In this document: piece after piece, positions 56,244-64,000 of the stretch | How the letters are laid out: each line of letters starts with the position of its first letter | Position numbering within the stretch: the first letter of the stretch is position 1 | NCBI RefSeq assembly: GCF_000169455.1 | Contig: NZ_AAYC01000002.1 | Span: 248,001 to 312,000, forward strand | Length of the DNA: 64,000 nt | From: Roseobacter sp. SK209-2-6 | GTDB taxonomy: Bacteria; Pseudomonadota; Alphaproteobacteria; Rhodobacterales; Rhodobacteraceae | Direction of reading: 5' to 3' | Notes under the pieces: model-generated | Seen by the model: only the letters and a program-made list of their open reading frames with translations | Databases searched by the model: none | What the model was told of the DNA's origin: nothing | Translations under genes and position numbers: made by a program

Positions 56244-56792
56244 TCAAAATCCAAATGCTGCAAATGTCTGGAAAGATGCGGTGTCCTGCTGCCGCGCAGT
56301 CCCAGTTTCGACCGGGTTGCGTCGCAGGTAAGGGTATCCCTGCGCTGTAGGGGTGCCACGGCCTTCCCAAGCAGTGACAGCAAACCCGTCATCAAACCCA
56401 GCGCTACTATCGATAAAGTTCTCTACCCCGAATGCGTTCTGGGGATTCGTCTCCAAGTACCCGAAGTAAACGCCTTCTTGGTACTCAAGCTGCAGCAAGC
56501 CAGCAGAAACCCTTTTGAATAGCTGAGAAATAGGAGACCCTTTGGAATTATCGGTATCTTCTTGGATGGCAATCGGGTTTTGTTGCAAGAAATGCAATTG
56601 AAAACTCCTGGCTTCGGTCGTCCCTTCCTGAATGATCCCTCTATTCAGGTCCGCCTCAGCAATTGGGAGGTCAAAGGTCTGAGAAATCTCTGTCGTCCCT
56701 TTCAGGGAAACCAAAGCAGCCACAAAAAGACAAGCCAGCGTCACTGGAGTGGTTCTTGGCACAAATTCAGTAGCTTCGTGAGCAGCTGGCAT
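56244..56792 (-). CDS. hypothetical protein with N-terminal membrane anchor
   Basis: A 182-residue product from the ATG at 56792. An uncleaved or cleaved N-terminal hydrophobic stretch (TTPVTLACLFVAALVSLKG) is followed by a polar domain that ends abruptly at FQTFAAFGF. The region GVYFGYLETNPQNAFGVENF has the feel of the periplasmic sensor half of a membrane signalling protein, so the gene could be a truncated remnant, but no family is assigned. The frame stays open upstream to 57140 (an in-frame ATG at 56885 is possible), although that extension does not look like protein. Confidence 0.45.
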   Translation of the reverse strand: MPAAHEATEFVPRTTPVTLACLFVAALVSLKGTTEISQTFDLPIAEADLNRGIIQEGTTEARSFQLHFLQQNPIAIQEDTDNSKGSPISQLFKRVSAGLLQLEYQEGVYFGYLETNPQNAFGVENFIDSSAGFDDGFAVTAWEGRGTPTAQGYPYLRRNPVETGTARQQDTASFQTFAAFGF

Positions 56793-57235
56793 CGCATTCT
56801 TGCCCCGTAAAAGTGCCCATTCCGGGCACGAAATCCCCTGGGTACTATTGCAAGCAGACCTTAATACTTGGTTTTCAACAAGCATACCCAGTCCACCCTT
56901 CGGCCGGAAATGACAACAAATTTGCAATTTTCTAAAATTGTTCTCACCCAGGTGAAAATGCGCGTGGTCCCATGCCGATTGCGGTGCCTGACACCGAGCG
57001 TAGATGAAAAATATGTCGTGTTTTTCACATGGGTCGCAAACAGACCAGCAGGGGTCGGTCAATCTGTCAGTATCGACTGCTATGAAGAAGCAGATAATGC
57101 AAGAAGAGCGAAGTGCGATCGACTTGATCTGGCGTACCATCGGTGCGACCAGAGGCCGTGCCGCACGCGGTCGCCCAGGATTTTGGTTTCTAAACTCCTA
57201 AAACCAAACACCTGTTCTCTTTGGAGCCTTCATAA
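56793..57235. other. region upstream of the MttB-like gene
   Basis: About 440 bases without a clear gene. Short frames on both strands have poor composition. It should hold the promoter of the methyltransferase gene and perhaps that of the hypothetical protein. No operator or RNA motif is recognised. Confidence 0.4.
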
Positions 57236-58789
57236 ATGACAGATCAATCTCCGAACCGTGCCCGCGCCGCCCGTGGCGGCGGAAGGGCTGCGCGCCGCGC
57301 CGCGCGTGCAACCGCTCTCCCTGAACATCTGCGCCCAGTGCGCCCAGGTATGGAAGGTGGTTATTACAAACCACTTACACAGGAAGGTATGGAAAAAATC
57401 CACCAGGCCGCCCTGCAAGCGCTTGAAACCATTGGACTTGCTGATGCCCCTCCGAGTGGTGTTGAGTATCTTACCAATGCGGGATGTATTCTGGGTGACA
57501 ATGGTCGGATCCGGTTCCCGCGCGCCTTGGTGGAGGACATGCTGGCAAAAGCAAACCGCTCCGTCACATTGTTTAGCCGCGACGGCAAAAATGACCTAGA
57601 GCTCTCAGGGCACCGCGTTCACTATGGAACTGCGGGAGCCGCGGTCCATATGGTTGATGTCGAGGGTCGTAACTATCGAGATTCCACCGTTCAGGATCTT
57701 CATGATGCGGCGCGCATTTGTGACCAGCTCGACAATATCCATTTCGTTCAACGACCTATGGTCTGCCGTGACATTCCGGACAACCTGGAGATGGACCTGA
57801 ACTCCATCTACGCGACGACCTGCGGAACCACCAAGCACGTTGGCGTTTCCTTTACAGAGCCCGGCTATGTCGCCCCAGCAATGGAAATGCTGCATATGAT
57901 TGCAGGTGGTGAAGACAAATGGCGTGAACGTCCTTTTGTGTCCAACTCCAACTGCTTTGTTGTGCCGCCAATGAAATTCGCCACCGAAAGCTGCGAAGTT
58001 ATGGAGGAATGCATCAAACATGGCATGCCAGTATTGCTTCTATCAGCAGGGATGGCCGGTGCAACCGCCCCATCCACCATTGCCGGAGCGATAACCCAGG
58101 CTGTGGCGGAATGCCTAGCGGGTCTTGTCTATGTGAATGCGGTGAAACCCGGAGCACCTGCGATCATCGGTACTTGGCCTTTTGGCCTCGACCTTCGGAC
58201 CGGAGCGATGACTGTTGGTTCAGGCGAACAAGCGCTTCTGACAGCAGGATGTGCCCAGATGCACAAGTTCTACGGCCTCCCCGGAGGCGCAGCCGCTGGG
58301 GCCTCCGACTCGAAATTGCCTGACATGCAAGCTGGCTGGGAGCAGATGTGTTCTAACGTCATGGCCGGACTTTCTGGCCTGAACATGGTCTATGAAGCCG
58401 CTGGAATGCATAGTTCGCTCCTGGGGTTCTGTCATGAATCCCTGATCCTCAGCGATGATATGATCGGCCAGGCACAACGCTGTGTCCGTGGTATCGAAGT
58501 TACCGAGGAAACCCTGGCACTGGATCAAATAGCCGAAGTTTGTTTGGGGGGAACCGGGCATTATCTTGGGACAGATCAAACCCTTAGCCGTATGCAGGTG
58601 GATTATGTTTACCCCGCACTCGGTGATCGAACCTCTCCAAAAGAATGGGCAGAACTAGAAAAACCTGACCTGGTTCAAAAGGCAATCAAGCGGAAGGAAC
58701 AAATCCTGTCTGAGCGGGCAGCAGCACGCTTTGATCCTGAACTTGATCGCAAGATTCGTGAGAGTTTCAACATTCACCTCACGGCCTAA
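57236..58789 (+). CDS. trimethylamine methyltransferase family protein, non-pyrrolysine MttB type
   Basis: A 517-residue member of the MttB superfamily. The archaeal founder needs pyrrolysine read from an in-frame UAG; this frame has none, so it belongs to the non-Pyl branch (MtgB-like), which demethylates quaternary amines such as glycine betaine to a corrinoid protein. Typical regions: TCGTTKHVGVSFTEPGYVAPAMEMLHMIAGG, the mid-barrel TWPFGLDLRTGAMTVGSGEQALL and the C-terminal GGTGHYLGTDQTLSRM. A basic, low-complexity leader (GGGRAARRAARA) precedes the domain. No corrinoid protein or activase lies nearby. Confidence 0.9.
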   Translation: MTDQSPNRARAARGGGRAARRAARATALPEHLRPVRPGMEGGYYKPLTQEGMEKIHQAALQALETIGLADAPPSGVEYLTNAGCILGDNGRIRFPRALVEDMLAKANRSVTLFSRDGKNDLELSGHRVHYGTAGAAVHMVDVEGRNYRDSTVQDLHDAARICDQLDNIHFVQRPMVCRDIPDNLEMDLNSIYATTCGTTKHVGVSFTEPGYVAPAMEMLHMIAGGEDKWRERPFVSNSNCFVVPPMKFATESCEVMEECIKHGMPVLLLSAGMAGATAPSTIAGAITQAVAECLAGLVYVNAVKPGAPAIIGTWPFGLDLRTGAMTVGSGEQALLTAGCAQMHKFYGLPGGAAAGASDSKLPDMQAGWEQMCSNVMAGLSGLNMVYEAAGMHSSLLGFCHESLILSDDMIGQAQRCVRGIEVTEETLALDQIAEVCLGGTGHYLGTDQTLSRMQVDYVYPALGDRTSPKEWAELEKPDLVQKAIKRKEQILSERAAARFDPELDRKIRESFNIHLTA

Positions 58790-58796
58790 GCTTTAG

Positions 58797-58824
58797 TAAA
58801 AGGGCGGGGAATAGCCCGCCCTTG
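58797..58824. terminator. convergent terminator after the MttB-like gene
   Basis: An 9-bp GC stem (AAGGGCGGG near 58799-58807 with CCCGCCCTT at 58814-58822) between convergent genes. The T-run is clearer on the minus strand (TTTTACT), serving the glycosyltransferase; the plus-strand tail is weak. Confidence 0.7.
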
Positions 58825-58846
58825 CAACTTTGAAGAGGATGCTCTT

Positions 58847-59590
58847 CTATCGCGCTTTGAGTAATTGCCGCCAATACTCCAATCTGGCAGGCAAGGGAAA
58901 ATTGCCTTTTGCCTTCTCTGCCATGTAGAGTAGCTCTTTGCGACGAAGCTCGGGAGTGACGCTAGCGCTGACCTGTCCGTCATGGATACGGTTCACGACC
59001 TGCGTCTCGGGCAGGATTAGGGGGTCGCCATGCCTGTCCCAAAGACGCTGATAAAGGTCGACATCCATCAACCAGATTAGTTCTTCGTCAAATAGCTCAA
59101 GCCCAGAGCGGCGCATAGCCAGTACTGAAGGACTTGAAACCGTGTTTCTTCCAAAGCGAAGTTTTTGCGTAAGCCTGGGCACCATGGGGCGCTCTATCGT
59201 AATCCCATCACGCGAAACGCCTGATCCACAGAGGAGCCATTCCCCCCCTTTTTCAAAGGCTTCTGATGTCTTTTTCAGCACATCTTCAGAACCTAGATAA
59301 TCATCTTGGAAGAGGATTTTAATCACCTCTCCCTGTGCGTGGTTTACCGCATTATTCGTATTGGCTGACGCCTGCCTCTTACCCTCGAGATTCCAGACAT
59401 GTCGTATAGAAAGCCGGGATTCAAATTGATCACAGACGCTCTGTACAGCAGTGTCACTGGATTGGTCTGAAACGATGACCTCAAAGTCATCAAAACTCTG
59501 CCGCGTCAGAATCTCAAGAGAGTCAGAGAGATAGGACGCGCCTTTCCCGCCCATTGAATAGGCGGGAATGCAAATACTAATGCTTGCCAT
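58847..59590 (-). CDS. glycosyltransferase family 2 protein
   Basis: A 247-residue GT-A fold glycosyltransferase. The nucleotide-binding N-terminus is ISICIPAYSMGGKGASYLSDSLE, the metal-binding DXD-type motif is in IKILFQDDYLG, and the acceptor-site region is IWLMDVDLYQRL. No membrane segment, so it probably works on the cytoplasmic face. The sugar and acceptor are unknown. It lies 18 bases past sufS, possibly by read-through of the suf operon, or alone. Confidence 0.85.
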   Translation of the reverse strand: MASISICIPAYSMGGKGASYLSDSLEILTRQSFDDFEVIVSDQSSDTAVQSVCDQFESRLSIRHVWNLEGKRQASANTNNAVNHAQGEVIKILFQDDYLGSEDVLKKTSEAFEKGGEWLLCGSGVSRDGITIERPMVPRLTQKLRFGRNTVSSPSVLAMRRSGLELFDEELIWLMDVDLYQRLWDRHGDPLILPETQVVNRIHDGQVSASVTPELRRKELLYMAEKAKGNFPLPARLEYWRQLLKAR

Positions 59591-59608
59591 AATGTGCCTC
59601 AGTTTCTC

Positions 59609-60829
59609 CTAGGCAAAAAGCTCATGCGCCAGTTCTAGGGCTTCGATGAGCTGATCAACCTCAGCAGTAGTGTTATAGAGGCCGAATGAAGCGCGGCAGG
59701 TTGCAGAAACTCCAAGGTGCTCCATCAAAGGACCAGCGCAATGGTGCCCGGCGCGGACAGCAACGCCTTTCTTGTCCAGGATCGTTGAAATGTCATGCGC
59801 ATGGGCCGCTCCTTCAAGGGTAAAGCTGAATATAGCAGCCTTTCCTTGGGCTCGTCCCTGCAGGTTCAACCAATTCAACCCAGAAAATTTGGCCTGAGCA
59901 TAGTCGCGAAGACTTGCTTCATGCGCGGCAATATTCTCCATCCCCAGGGACATCATATAGTCCAAGGCGACCCCAAAACCGATGGTTTGAACAATGCCGG
60001 GGGTCCCGGCCTCAAACTTCATCGGCGGATCATTGTAGACCACCTGATCCTTAGAAACCTCCTTGATCATATCTCCGCCACCCAGGAACGGGCGCATCTC
60101 TTTCATACGATCTGGATGAATGTAAATCGCACCCGAGCCGGATGGCCCGTAGAGTTTGTGCCCGGTAATGGCGTAGAAATCGCAACCGATATCCTGCACA
60201 TCAACGGGCATATGGACCGCCCCCTGTGAGCCATCAACCAGGACCGGCACACCCTGTTCATGGGCTGCCTTTGTTATTGATTTCACATCCACTACGGTTC
60301 CTAAGACATTGGAACACTGCGTGATTGCAACAAGTTTAGTCTTTGGTCCAATAGCGTCGATCACCGCTTGCGGGTCTAGGCTCCCATCAGCTGCGGTATC
60401 TACCCATTTCAAAACGACGCCCTGGCGTTCCCGCAGGAAATGCCAGGGAACAATATTGGCATGATGCTCCATGACAGAGAGTAGAATTTCATCACCCGGT
60501 TCAAGGCGTGGCATGGCCCAACTATAGGCTACCATATTGATGCCTTCGGTCGTTCCGGAATTCAGAACAATATGGTTTTCATCCGCCGCATTCAGGAACT
60601 TGGCGATCACCCCACGCACTGCCTCATACTTTTCCGTGGCAAGATTTGAAAGATAGTGCAAGCCCCTGTGAACATTGGAGTATTCTTGAGAATAGGCTTG
60701 ATTGATCGCATCAATAACCACCTTGGGTTTTTGTGCAGAAGCGCCATTATCCAGATAGGTCAGCGGCTTGCCGTTCACCTCACGCGCGAGAATAGGAAAG
60801 TCAGCGCGGATTTTTTCAACGTCATACAT
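59609..60829 (-). CDS. sufS: cysteine desulfurase SufS
   Basis: PLP enzyme that takes sulfur from cysteine for Fe-S cluster assembly. 406 residues from the ATG at 60829. The PLP lysine is in ITGHKLYGPSGSGAI, the persulfide cysteine in GVSATCRASFGLYNT, and HHANIVPWH and RAGHHCAGP are family marks of group II desulfurases. A TTG at 60844 is a poorer start. The gene overlaps the YIP1-like gene by eight bases. No sufE is in view, so the sulfur acceptor may lie elsewhere. Confidence 0.95.
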   Translation of the reverse strand: MYDVEKIRADFPILAREVNGKPLTYLDNGASAQKPKVVIDAINQAYSQEYSNVHRGLHYLSNLATEKYEAVRGVIAKFLNAADENHIVLNSGTTEGINMVAYSWAMPRLEPGDEILLSVMEHHANIVPWHFLRERQGVVLKWVDTAADGSLDPQAVIDAIGPKTKLVAITQCSNVLGTVVDVKSITKAAHEQGVPVLVDGSQGAVHMPVDVQDIGCDFYAITGHKLYGPSGSGAIYIHPDRMKEMRPFLGGGDMIKEVSKDQVVYNDPPMKFEAGTPGIVQTIGFGVALDYMMSLGMENIAAHEASLRDYAQAKFSGLNWLNLQGRAQGKAAIFSFTLEGAAHAHDISTILDKKGVAVRAGHHCAGPLMEHLGVSATCRASFGLYNTTAEVDQLIEALELAHELFA

Positions 60830-61406
60830 GTCCAGGCAGTCCAATATTTGCGGGGCCGATGAGGCCAGCGAAAAACATCATGGCAAAAAACAGTAGAATT
60901 GCAGCCATGACAACCACGGCTGCAGAACGCCAGAGCGAGGCAAAACCGTGTGCTTCATTGATAAAGTGCAAGAGCACAAAAACGAGGAACAGATTGCCCA
61001 CTAATCCTAGCAAGCTGCCAAGAAGAGGAAGCGCAAACGTGAATACAATCACCAAGACCTGCAGAAAGAGCTGTACGACCTGGATCCAGATCAAAAGCGT
61101 CAACACAGGCAGAAACCGACCTTGCCCCCCCAGCCACCTGCCACCTACTGATAGGAGCAGCGCAAACAAAACCGTTAGCGCGGTTGAGATGATTATGTAG
61201 CTACCGGTGGAAAGCTTGAGGAAGGAGAGTTCCTCGGACAGTGGGAAAAGCAGGTTCATCACTGTGTAAGACAGCGCATTCAGCACGACAATCAGGCACA
61301 GGGCCGTCCAGATTGCCTCCCTTGAAAGCGGGCTGAGCAAGAGACTGCGTGCCGCTGCTCCCGGCTGCCTCAGCGTCAGAATTGCAAGAGGAAGAAGGCT
61401 TATCAT
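60822..61406 (-). CDS. YIP1-like membrane protein
   Basis: A 194-residue protein with about five to six hydrophobic helices. It fits the YIP1 family loosely, judged by helix pattern and the polar loops GGRWLGGQGRF and INEAHGF. Function unknown. It overlaps the neighbours on both sides (four and eight bases), so it is translated with sufS. Its place inside the suf operon is shared with other roseobacters as far as I recall. Confidence 0.75.
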   Translation of the reverse strand: MISLLPLAILTLRQPGAAARSLLLSPLSREAIWTALCLIVVLNALSYTVMNLLFPLSEELSFLKLSTGSYIIISTALTVLFALLLSVGGRWLGGQGRFLPVLTLLIWIQVVQLFLQVLVIVFTFALPLLGSLLGLVGNLFLVFVLLHFINEAHGFASLWRSAAVVVMAAILLFFAMMFFAGLIGPANIGLPGHV

Positions 61407-61900
61407 GCGGATACCGACTCCTTAGCCCAATAGGCCTGGAACAGGCCTGCGCCCAGAAACCAGAGAAAGAACAGGGTCCAAATGGCGCCAACCAGGGTCA
61501 AGCCAGGGCTTGGACCAATCATACCTGCAACAAGCCCATTCAACAGCATCAAGGGGCTTGCAGCCAGAAAGGCCCAGAACAAGGCTAAGCGGGCAGCGTA
61601 ACTTTCACTTTTTCCACCAAGTATCTTGGAAATAAGGTGAATTATCCACGCCAATGAGTAAAGGCCAAGTGGGGCTATGAAGATAATGCCCAGCAAGGCC
61701 CCGCCCATAAGCATATTCTGCTCCTGACCGGTCAGATGGGCTTCTCTGGCGATGGAGGGCATACGTGAGACGAACATTAGCGCACAGCCTGCCATCAGGA
61801 TCGCCAGCAGACGATCCTCTCTCTGACCCATGGATAGAAGCCGTGCCATGACCTGGCGCGGCTTCCGATAGGTTTGCAGAATATCGCGGCTAACAGCCAT
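61403..61900 (-). CDS. YIP1-like membrane protein
   Basis: A 165-residue protein with four to five predicted membrane helices and a basic cytoplasmic N-terminus (TYRKPRQVMARLLSMGQREDR). It resembles YIP1-family proteins; the two adjacent copies are probably distant relatives of one another. It overlaps sufD by one base (TGATG). A role in Fe-S assembly is only suggested by position. Confidence 0.75.
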   Translation of the reverse strand: MAVSRDILQTYRKPRQVMARLLSMGQREDRLLAILMAGCALMFVSRMPSIAREAHLTGQEQNMLMGGALLGIIFIAPLGLYSLAWIIHLISKILGGKSESYAARLALFWAFLAASPLMLLNGLVAGMIGPSPGLTLVGAIWTLFFLWFLGAGLFQAYWAKESVSA

Positions 61901-63180
61901 CAGCGCCGCCGTGCAAGCCAGCCTTCAAGACGGGCAACAATGGCATCTGCGATTTCACCGTCTTCGATCTCCTCAACGGCTTCAGCCAGGAAAGCCAGCG
62001 TCAACAGGTCGGTGGCTTCACCTGCAGGAACGCCACGAGACCGCAGATAGAACAATGCTTCCTCGTCGATCGCACCAGAGGTGGATCCATGGGAGCAAGC
62101 CACGTCATCCGCATAGATTTCCAGCTCAGGCTTGGCCAGAAACTGACTGTCATCATCCAGCAAGAGGGATTGGCTGATCTGATATCCGTCGGTTTTCTGG
62201 GCATCCGGCTTTACTAGAATCTTACCCTGGAACACGCCGGTGGCACCATTGCGCAGAACCTTCTTAAAGACCTGACGGCTTTCGCAGTTCACCGCATCAT
62301 GGGTGATGAAAACCGTATCATCATGATGGAAATCCCCATCACCAACACAGGCGCCTGCGATATGCGCAATTGCATCATCCCCAAGGAGTTCCAGCACAGC
62401 CTCGTTTCGGGTCAGCACACCATTGACGGTCAAAGTGAAGCTCTTGAAAACCGACTCCGTTCCCAGCCGCGCAAAGAGATGGGTGGCTGCCCGGCGTTCA
62501 TGATCGCGCCCCTGAGCACGCACCAGATGCAGCTTGCCGGTATCGGCAATGTCGATCTCCATGCATTTGTTAAAGCGCGAGGCGGCCGGGCCGTTTTCCA
62601 GGATCGTTGCCTCGGCATCTGGCTCCACCCGGATCACGTGATGCAGGATCGCATCAGAGGCTTCGTCTGAATGGATATAGACAAAGTTGATCGGCTTGGA
62701 CGGCTTTCCGGTGACATGGATCGCGACACCATCCTGCGCAAAGGCTGTGTTCAAAGCGGCCAGGGGGCGCTGTACTGGGGATTGACCGCGCGCTTCAAGA
62801 ACGCCGTACAAGTCTTTGGCCCAATGAATGTCTTTGCAGCAGATATCGGCGATCCGATCAATCTGCACGCCTTCAAGGCTCAGATCGTCCGATTGCTCAG
62901 CGCTATAGACACCATCAACAAAAACGATCTGCAAGCGATCGAATTCATCAAACATTGGAGCTTCGCCAGTCTCAAAGACGGCGGCCTTTTGAACATCGCC
63001 AGTGGTCAGCGTATCAGGGCGGGTGTATTTCCAATACTCATCCCGACGGTTCGGCAGACCCATGGTCTGGACACGTGACAGGGCAGCTTGACGCGCAGTG
63101 CCAAGGCAGCCCCCTTCGGGCAGAGACATCTCTGCCAGGCGCGCCTCGGTGGCGCTTTGTTTTGCTTCTGCCAATGCCAT
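61900..63180 (-). CDS. sufD: Fe-S cluster assembly protein SufD
   Basis: Scaffold component of the SufBCD complex, 426 residues. The N-terminal part (RVQTMGLPNRRDEYWKYTRPD) and the beta-helix core are followed by the conserved C-terminal CSHGSTSGAIDEEALFYLRSRGV with the histidine used in cluster assembly. Start at 63180, two bases before the sufC stop (63182); the open frame reaches 63225 within sufC and is not credible. Works with SufC and SufB. Confidence 0.95.
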   Translation of the reverse strand: MALAEAKQSATEARLAEMSLPEGGCLGTARQAALSRVQTMGLPNRRDEYWKYTRPDTLTTGDVQKAAVFETGEAPMFDEFDRLQIVFVDGVYSAEQSDDLSLEGVQIDRIADICCKDIHWAKDLYGVLEARGQSPVQRPLAALNTAFAQDGVAIHVTGKPSKPINFVYIHSDEASDAILHHVIRVEPDAEATILENGPAASRFNKCMEIDIADTGKLHLVRAQGRDHERRAATHLFARLGTESVFKSFTLTVNGVLTRNEAVLELLGDDAIAHIAGACVGDGDFHHDDTVFITHDAVNCESRQVFKKVLRNGATGVFQGKILVKPDAQKTDGYQISQSLLLDDDSQFLAKPELEIYADDVACSHGSTSGAIDEEALFYLRSRGVPAGEATDLLTLAFLAEAVEEIEDGEIADAIVARLEGWLARRR

Positions 63181-63181
63181 C

Positions 63182-63937
63182 TTATGCAACCTCGGCCAGG
63201 ATACCGGCGTAACCGTTGTTCTCAACTTCCAGCGCTAGCTCAGGACCGCCGGTTTTGACAATGCGGCCATTTGCCAGGATGTGCACAACATCGGGTTTGA
63301 TGTGGTCCAACAGGCGCTGGTAGTGAGTGATGACGAGGAAACCGCGGCCTTCGTCACGCAGGGCATTGACGCCTTCGGCCACCAGTTTCATCGCATCCAC
63401 ATCAAGGCCAGAGTCGGTCTCATCTAGGATGCACATTTTGGGCTCAAGCATCGCCATCTGCAGGATTTCGTTACGCTTTTTCTCACCGCCGGAGAAACCA
63501 ACATTGACCGGACGCTTCAGCATATCCGCATCAATCTTCAATTCTTTTGCCTTGGCTCGAATGGTCTTCAGGAAGTCAGCAGCTGAGAGCTCTTCTTCAC
63601 CACGGGCCTTACGCTGTGCGTTCACGGCTGTGCGCAGGAAGGTCATATTGCCAACACCTGGGATTTCAACCGGATATTGGAATGCGAGGAAAACGCCAAG
63701 TGCCGCGCGCTCTTCCGGTTCCAGCTCCAAAAGATCTTCACCGGCCAGGGTTGCGCTGCCATCGGTGACCTCATAGCCATCGCGGCCAGAGAGAACATAG
63801 GACAGCGTCGATTTACCCGAGCCGTTCGGCCCCATGATCGCATGTACCTTGCCTGCCTCTACGGTTAGGTCCAGCCCTTTGAGGATCTGCTTGTCCTCGT
63901 CTTCAAGTTTGACGTGCAGGTTTTTGATTTCAAGCAT
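63182..63937 (-). CDS. sufC: Fe-S cluster assembly ATPase SufC
   Basis: Non-transport ABC ATPase of 251 residues that drives SufBCD. Walker A is MGPNGSGKST, the signature is GFSGGEKKRNEILQM, and Walker B is CILDETDSGLD. Length normal. GAGCGAAAG-type site before ATG. First suf gene in the window; sufB is expected just past the right edge. Confidence 0.96.
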   Translation of the reverse strand: MLEIKNLHVKLEDEDKQILKGLDLTVEAGKVHAIMGPNGSGKSTLSYVLSGRDGYEVTDGSATLAGEDLLELEPEERAALGVFLAFQYPVEIPGVGNMTFLRTAVNAQRKARGEEELSAADFLKTIRAKAKELKIDADMLKRPVNVGFSGGEKKRNEILQMAMLEPKMCILDETDSGLDVDAMKLVAEGVNALRDEGRGFLVITHYQRLLDHIKPDVVHILANGRIVKTGGPELALEVENNGYAGILAEVA

Positions 63938-64000
63938 CTTTCGCTCCTTATCGCGAAGTATTACAGGCCCTCAGGGTGAGGCTAGGCCGGAGGCCAATCC
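63938..64000. other. right edge upstream of sufC
   Basis: These 63 bases show no open frame for sufB. It may be an ordinary intergenic stretch before sufC with sufB or another gene beyond. Confidence 0.3.

Noticed and set aside
56793-57140. Upstream continuation of the hypothetical protein to 57140
   Set aside because: Cys/His/Trp-rich sequence without a ribosome site; looks like chance open frame in an intergenic region.

Overview
The window is a chromosomal segment of an alphaproteobacterium, almost certainly a marine member of the Roseobacter group (Rhodobacterales). The pointers are the Usg-like protein, a ChpT phosphotransferase next to a DUF3553 protein, an L21 protein with a helix-hairpin-helix tail, GyrA with a long acidic insert, the olsBA pair, a CtlX citrulline hydrolase, and the sufC-sufD-membrane protein-sufS order. 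I cannot name a genus from the sequence alone. Coding density is high, short ATGA overlaps are common, and I see no phage, transposase, integrase or CRISPR array.

Layout. 0.1-7.5 kb: gyrA, usg, a radical SAM protein, the zwf-pgl pair and an SDR. 7.6-16.5 kb: a nine-gene minus-strand acyl-CoA catabolic block (two acyl-CoA dehydrogenases, SDR, nitronate monooxygenase-like protein, histidine phosphatase, APH-like kinase, enoyl-CoA hydratase, beta-lactamase-like hydrolase, thioesterase II) with a divergent quinone oxidoreductase. 17.7-19.5 kb: aroQ, an orphan LuxR-type regulator, and a 0.5 kb gene-free stretch with a probable small RNA or tandem-hairpin terminator. 19.5-30.4 kb: mostly housekeeping genes (rpsB-tsf, olsBA, chpT, obgE-proB-proA, rplU-rpmA).

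30.5-42.8 kb: an accessory-looking block between tRNA-Ser(CGA) and tRNA-Leu(CAA). It holds an XRE-type regulator, a five-gene peptide/opine-type ABC transporter whose substrate-binding gene is broken by several small indels, a YtcJ-like amidohydrolase, an M81 peptidase, and a methylthioribose-1-phosphate isomerase paired with a class II aldolase. The last two resemble the DHAP shunt for 5'-deoxynucleoside salvage. 42.9-47.5 kb: a YqaA-like membrane protein with dsbB, then an AsnC-regulated arginine/citrulline catabolic operon (arginase, CtlX, ornithine cyclodeaminase).

47.5-64 kb: HNH endonuclease, RluE-like pseudouridine synthase, esterase with AlkA-like glycosylase, an MFS transporter, the cysS-cimA-phytoene synthase-like operon, a MmcQ/YjbR protein, a non-pyrrolysine MttB-family methyltransferase, a glycosyltransferase, and the suf iron-sulfur operon (sufC, sufD, two YIP1-like membrane proteins, sufS). 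The suf operon is cut by the right edge before the expected sufB.

The most rewarding places to look again are the mtnA-aldolase/ABC block, the cluster of frameshifts in the binding protein, the APH-kinase/acyl-CoA dehydrogenase cluster (a possible 4-hydroxyacyl-CoA route), and the tandem hairpins downstream of luxR.
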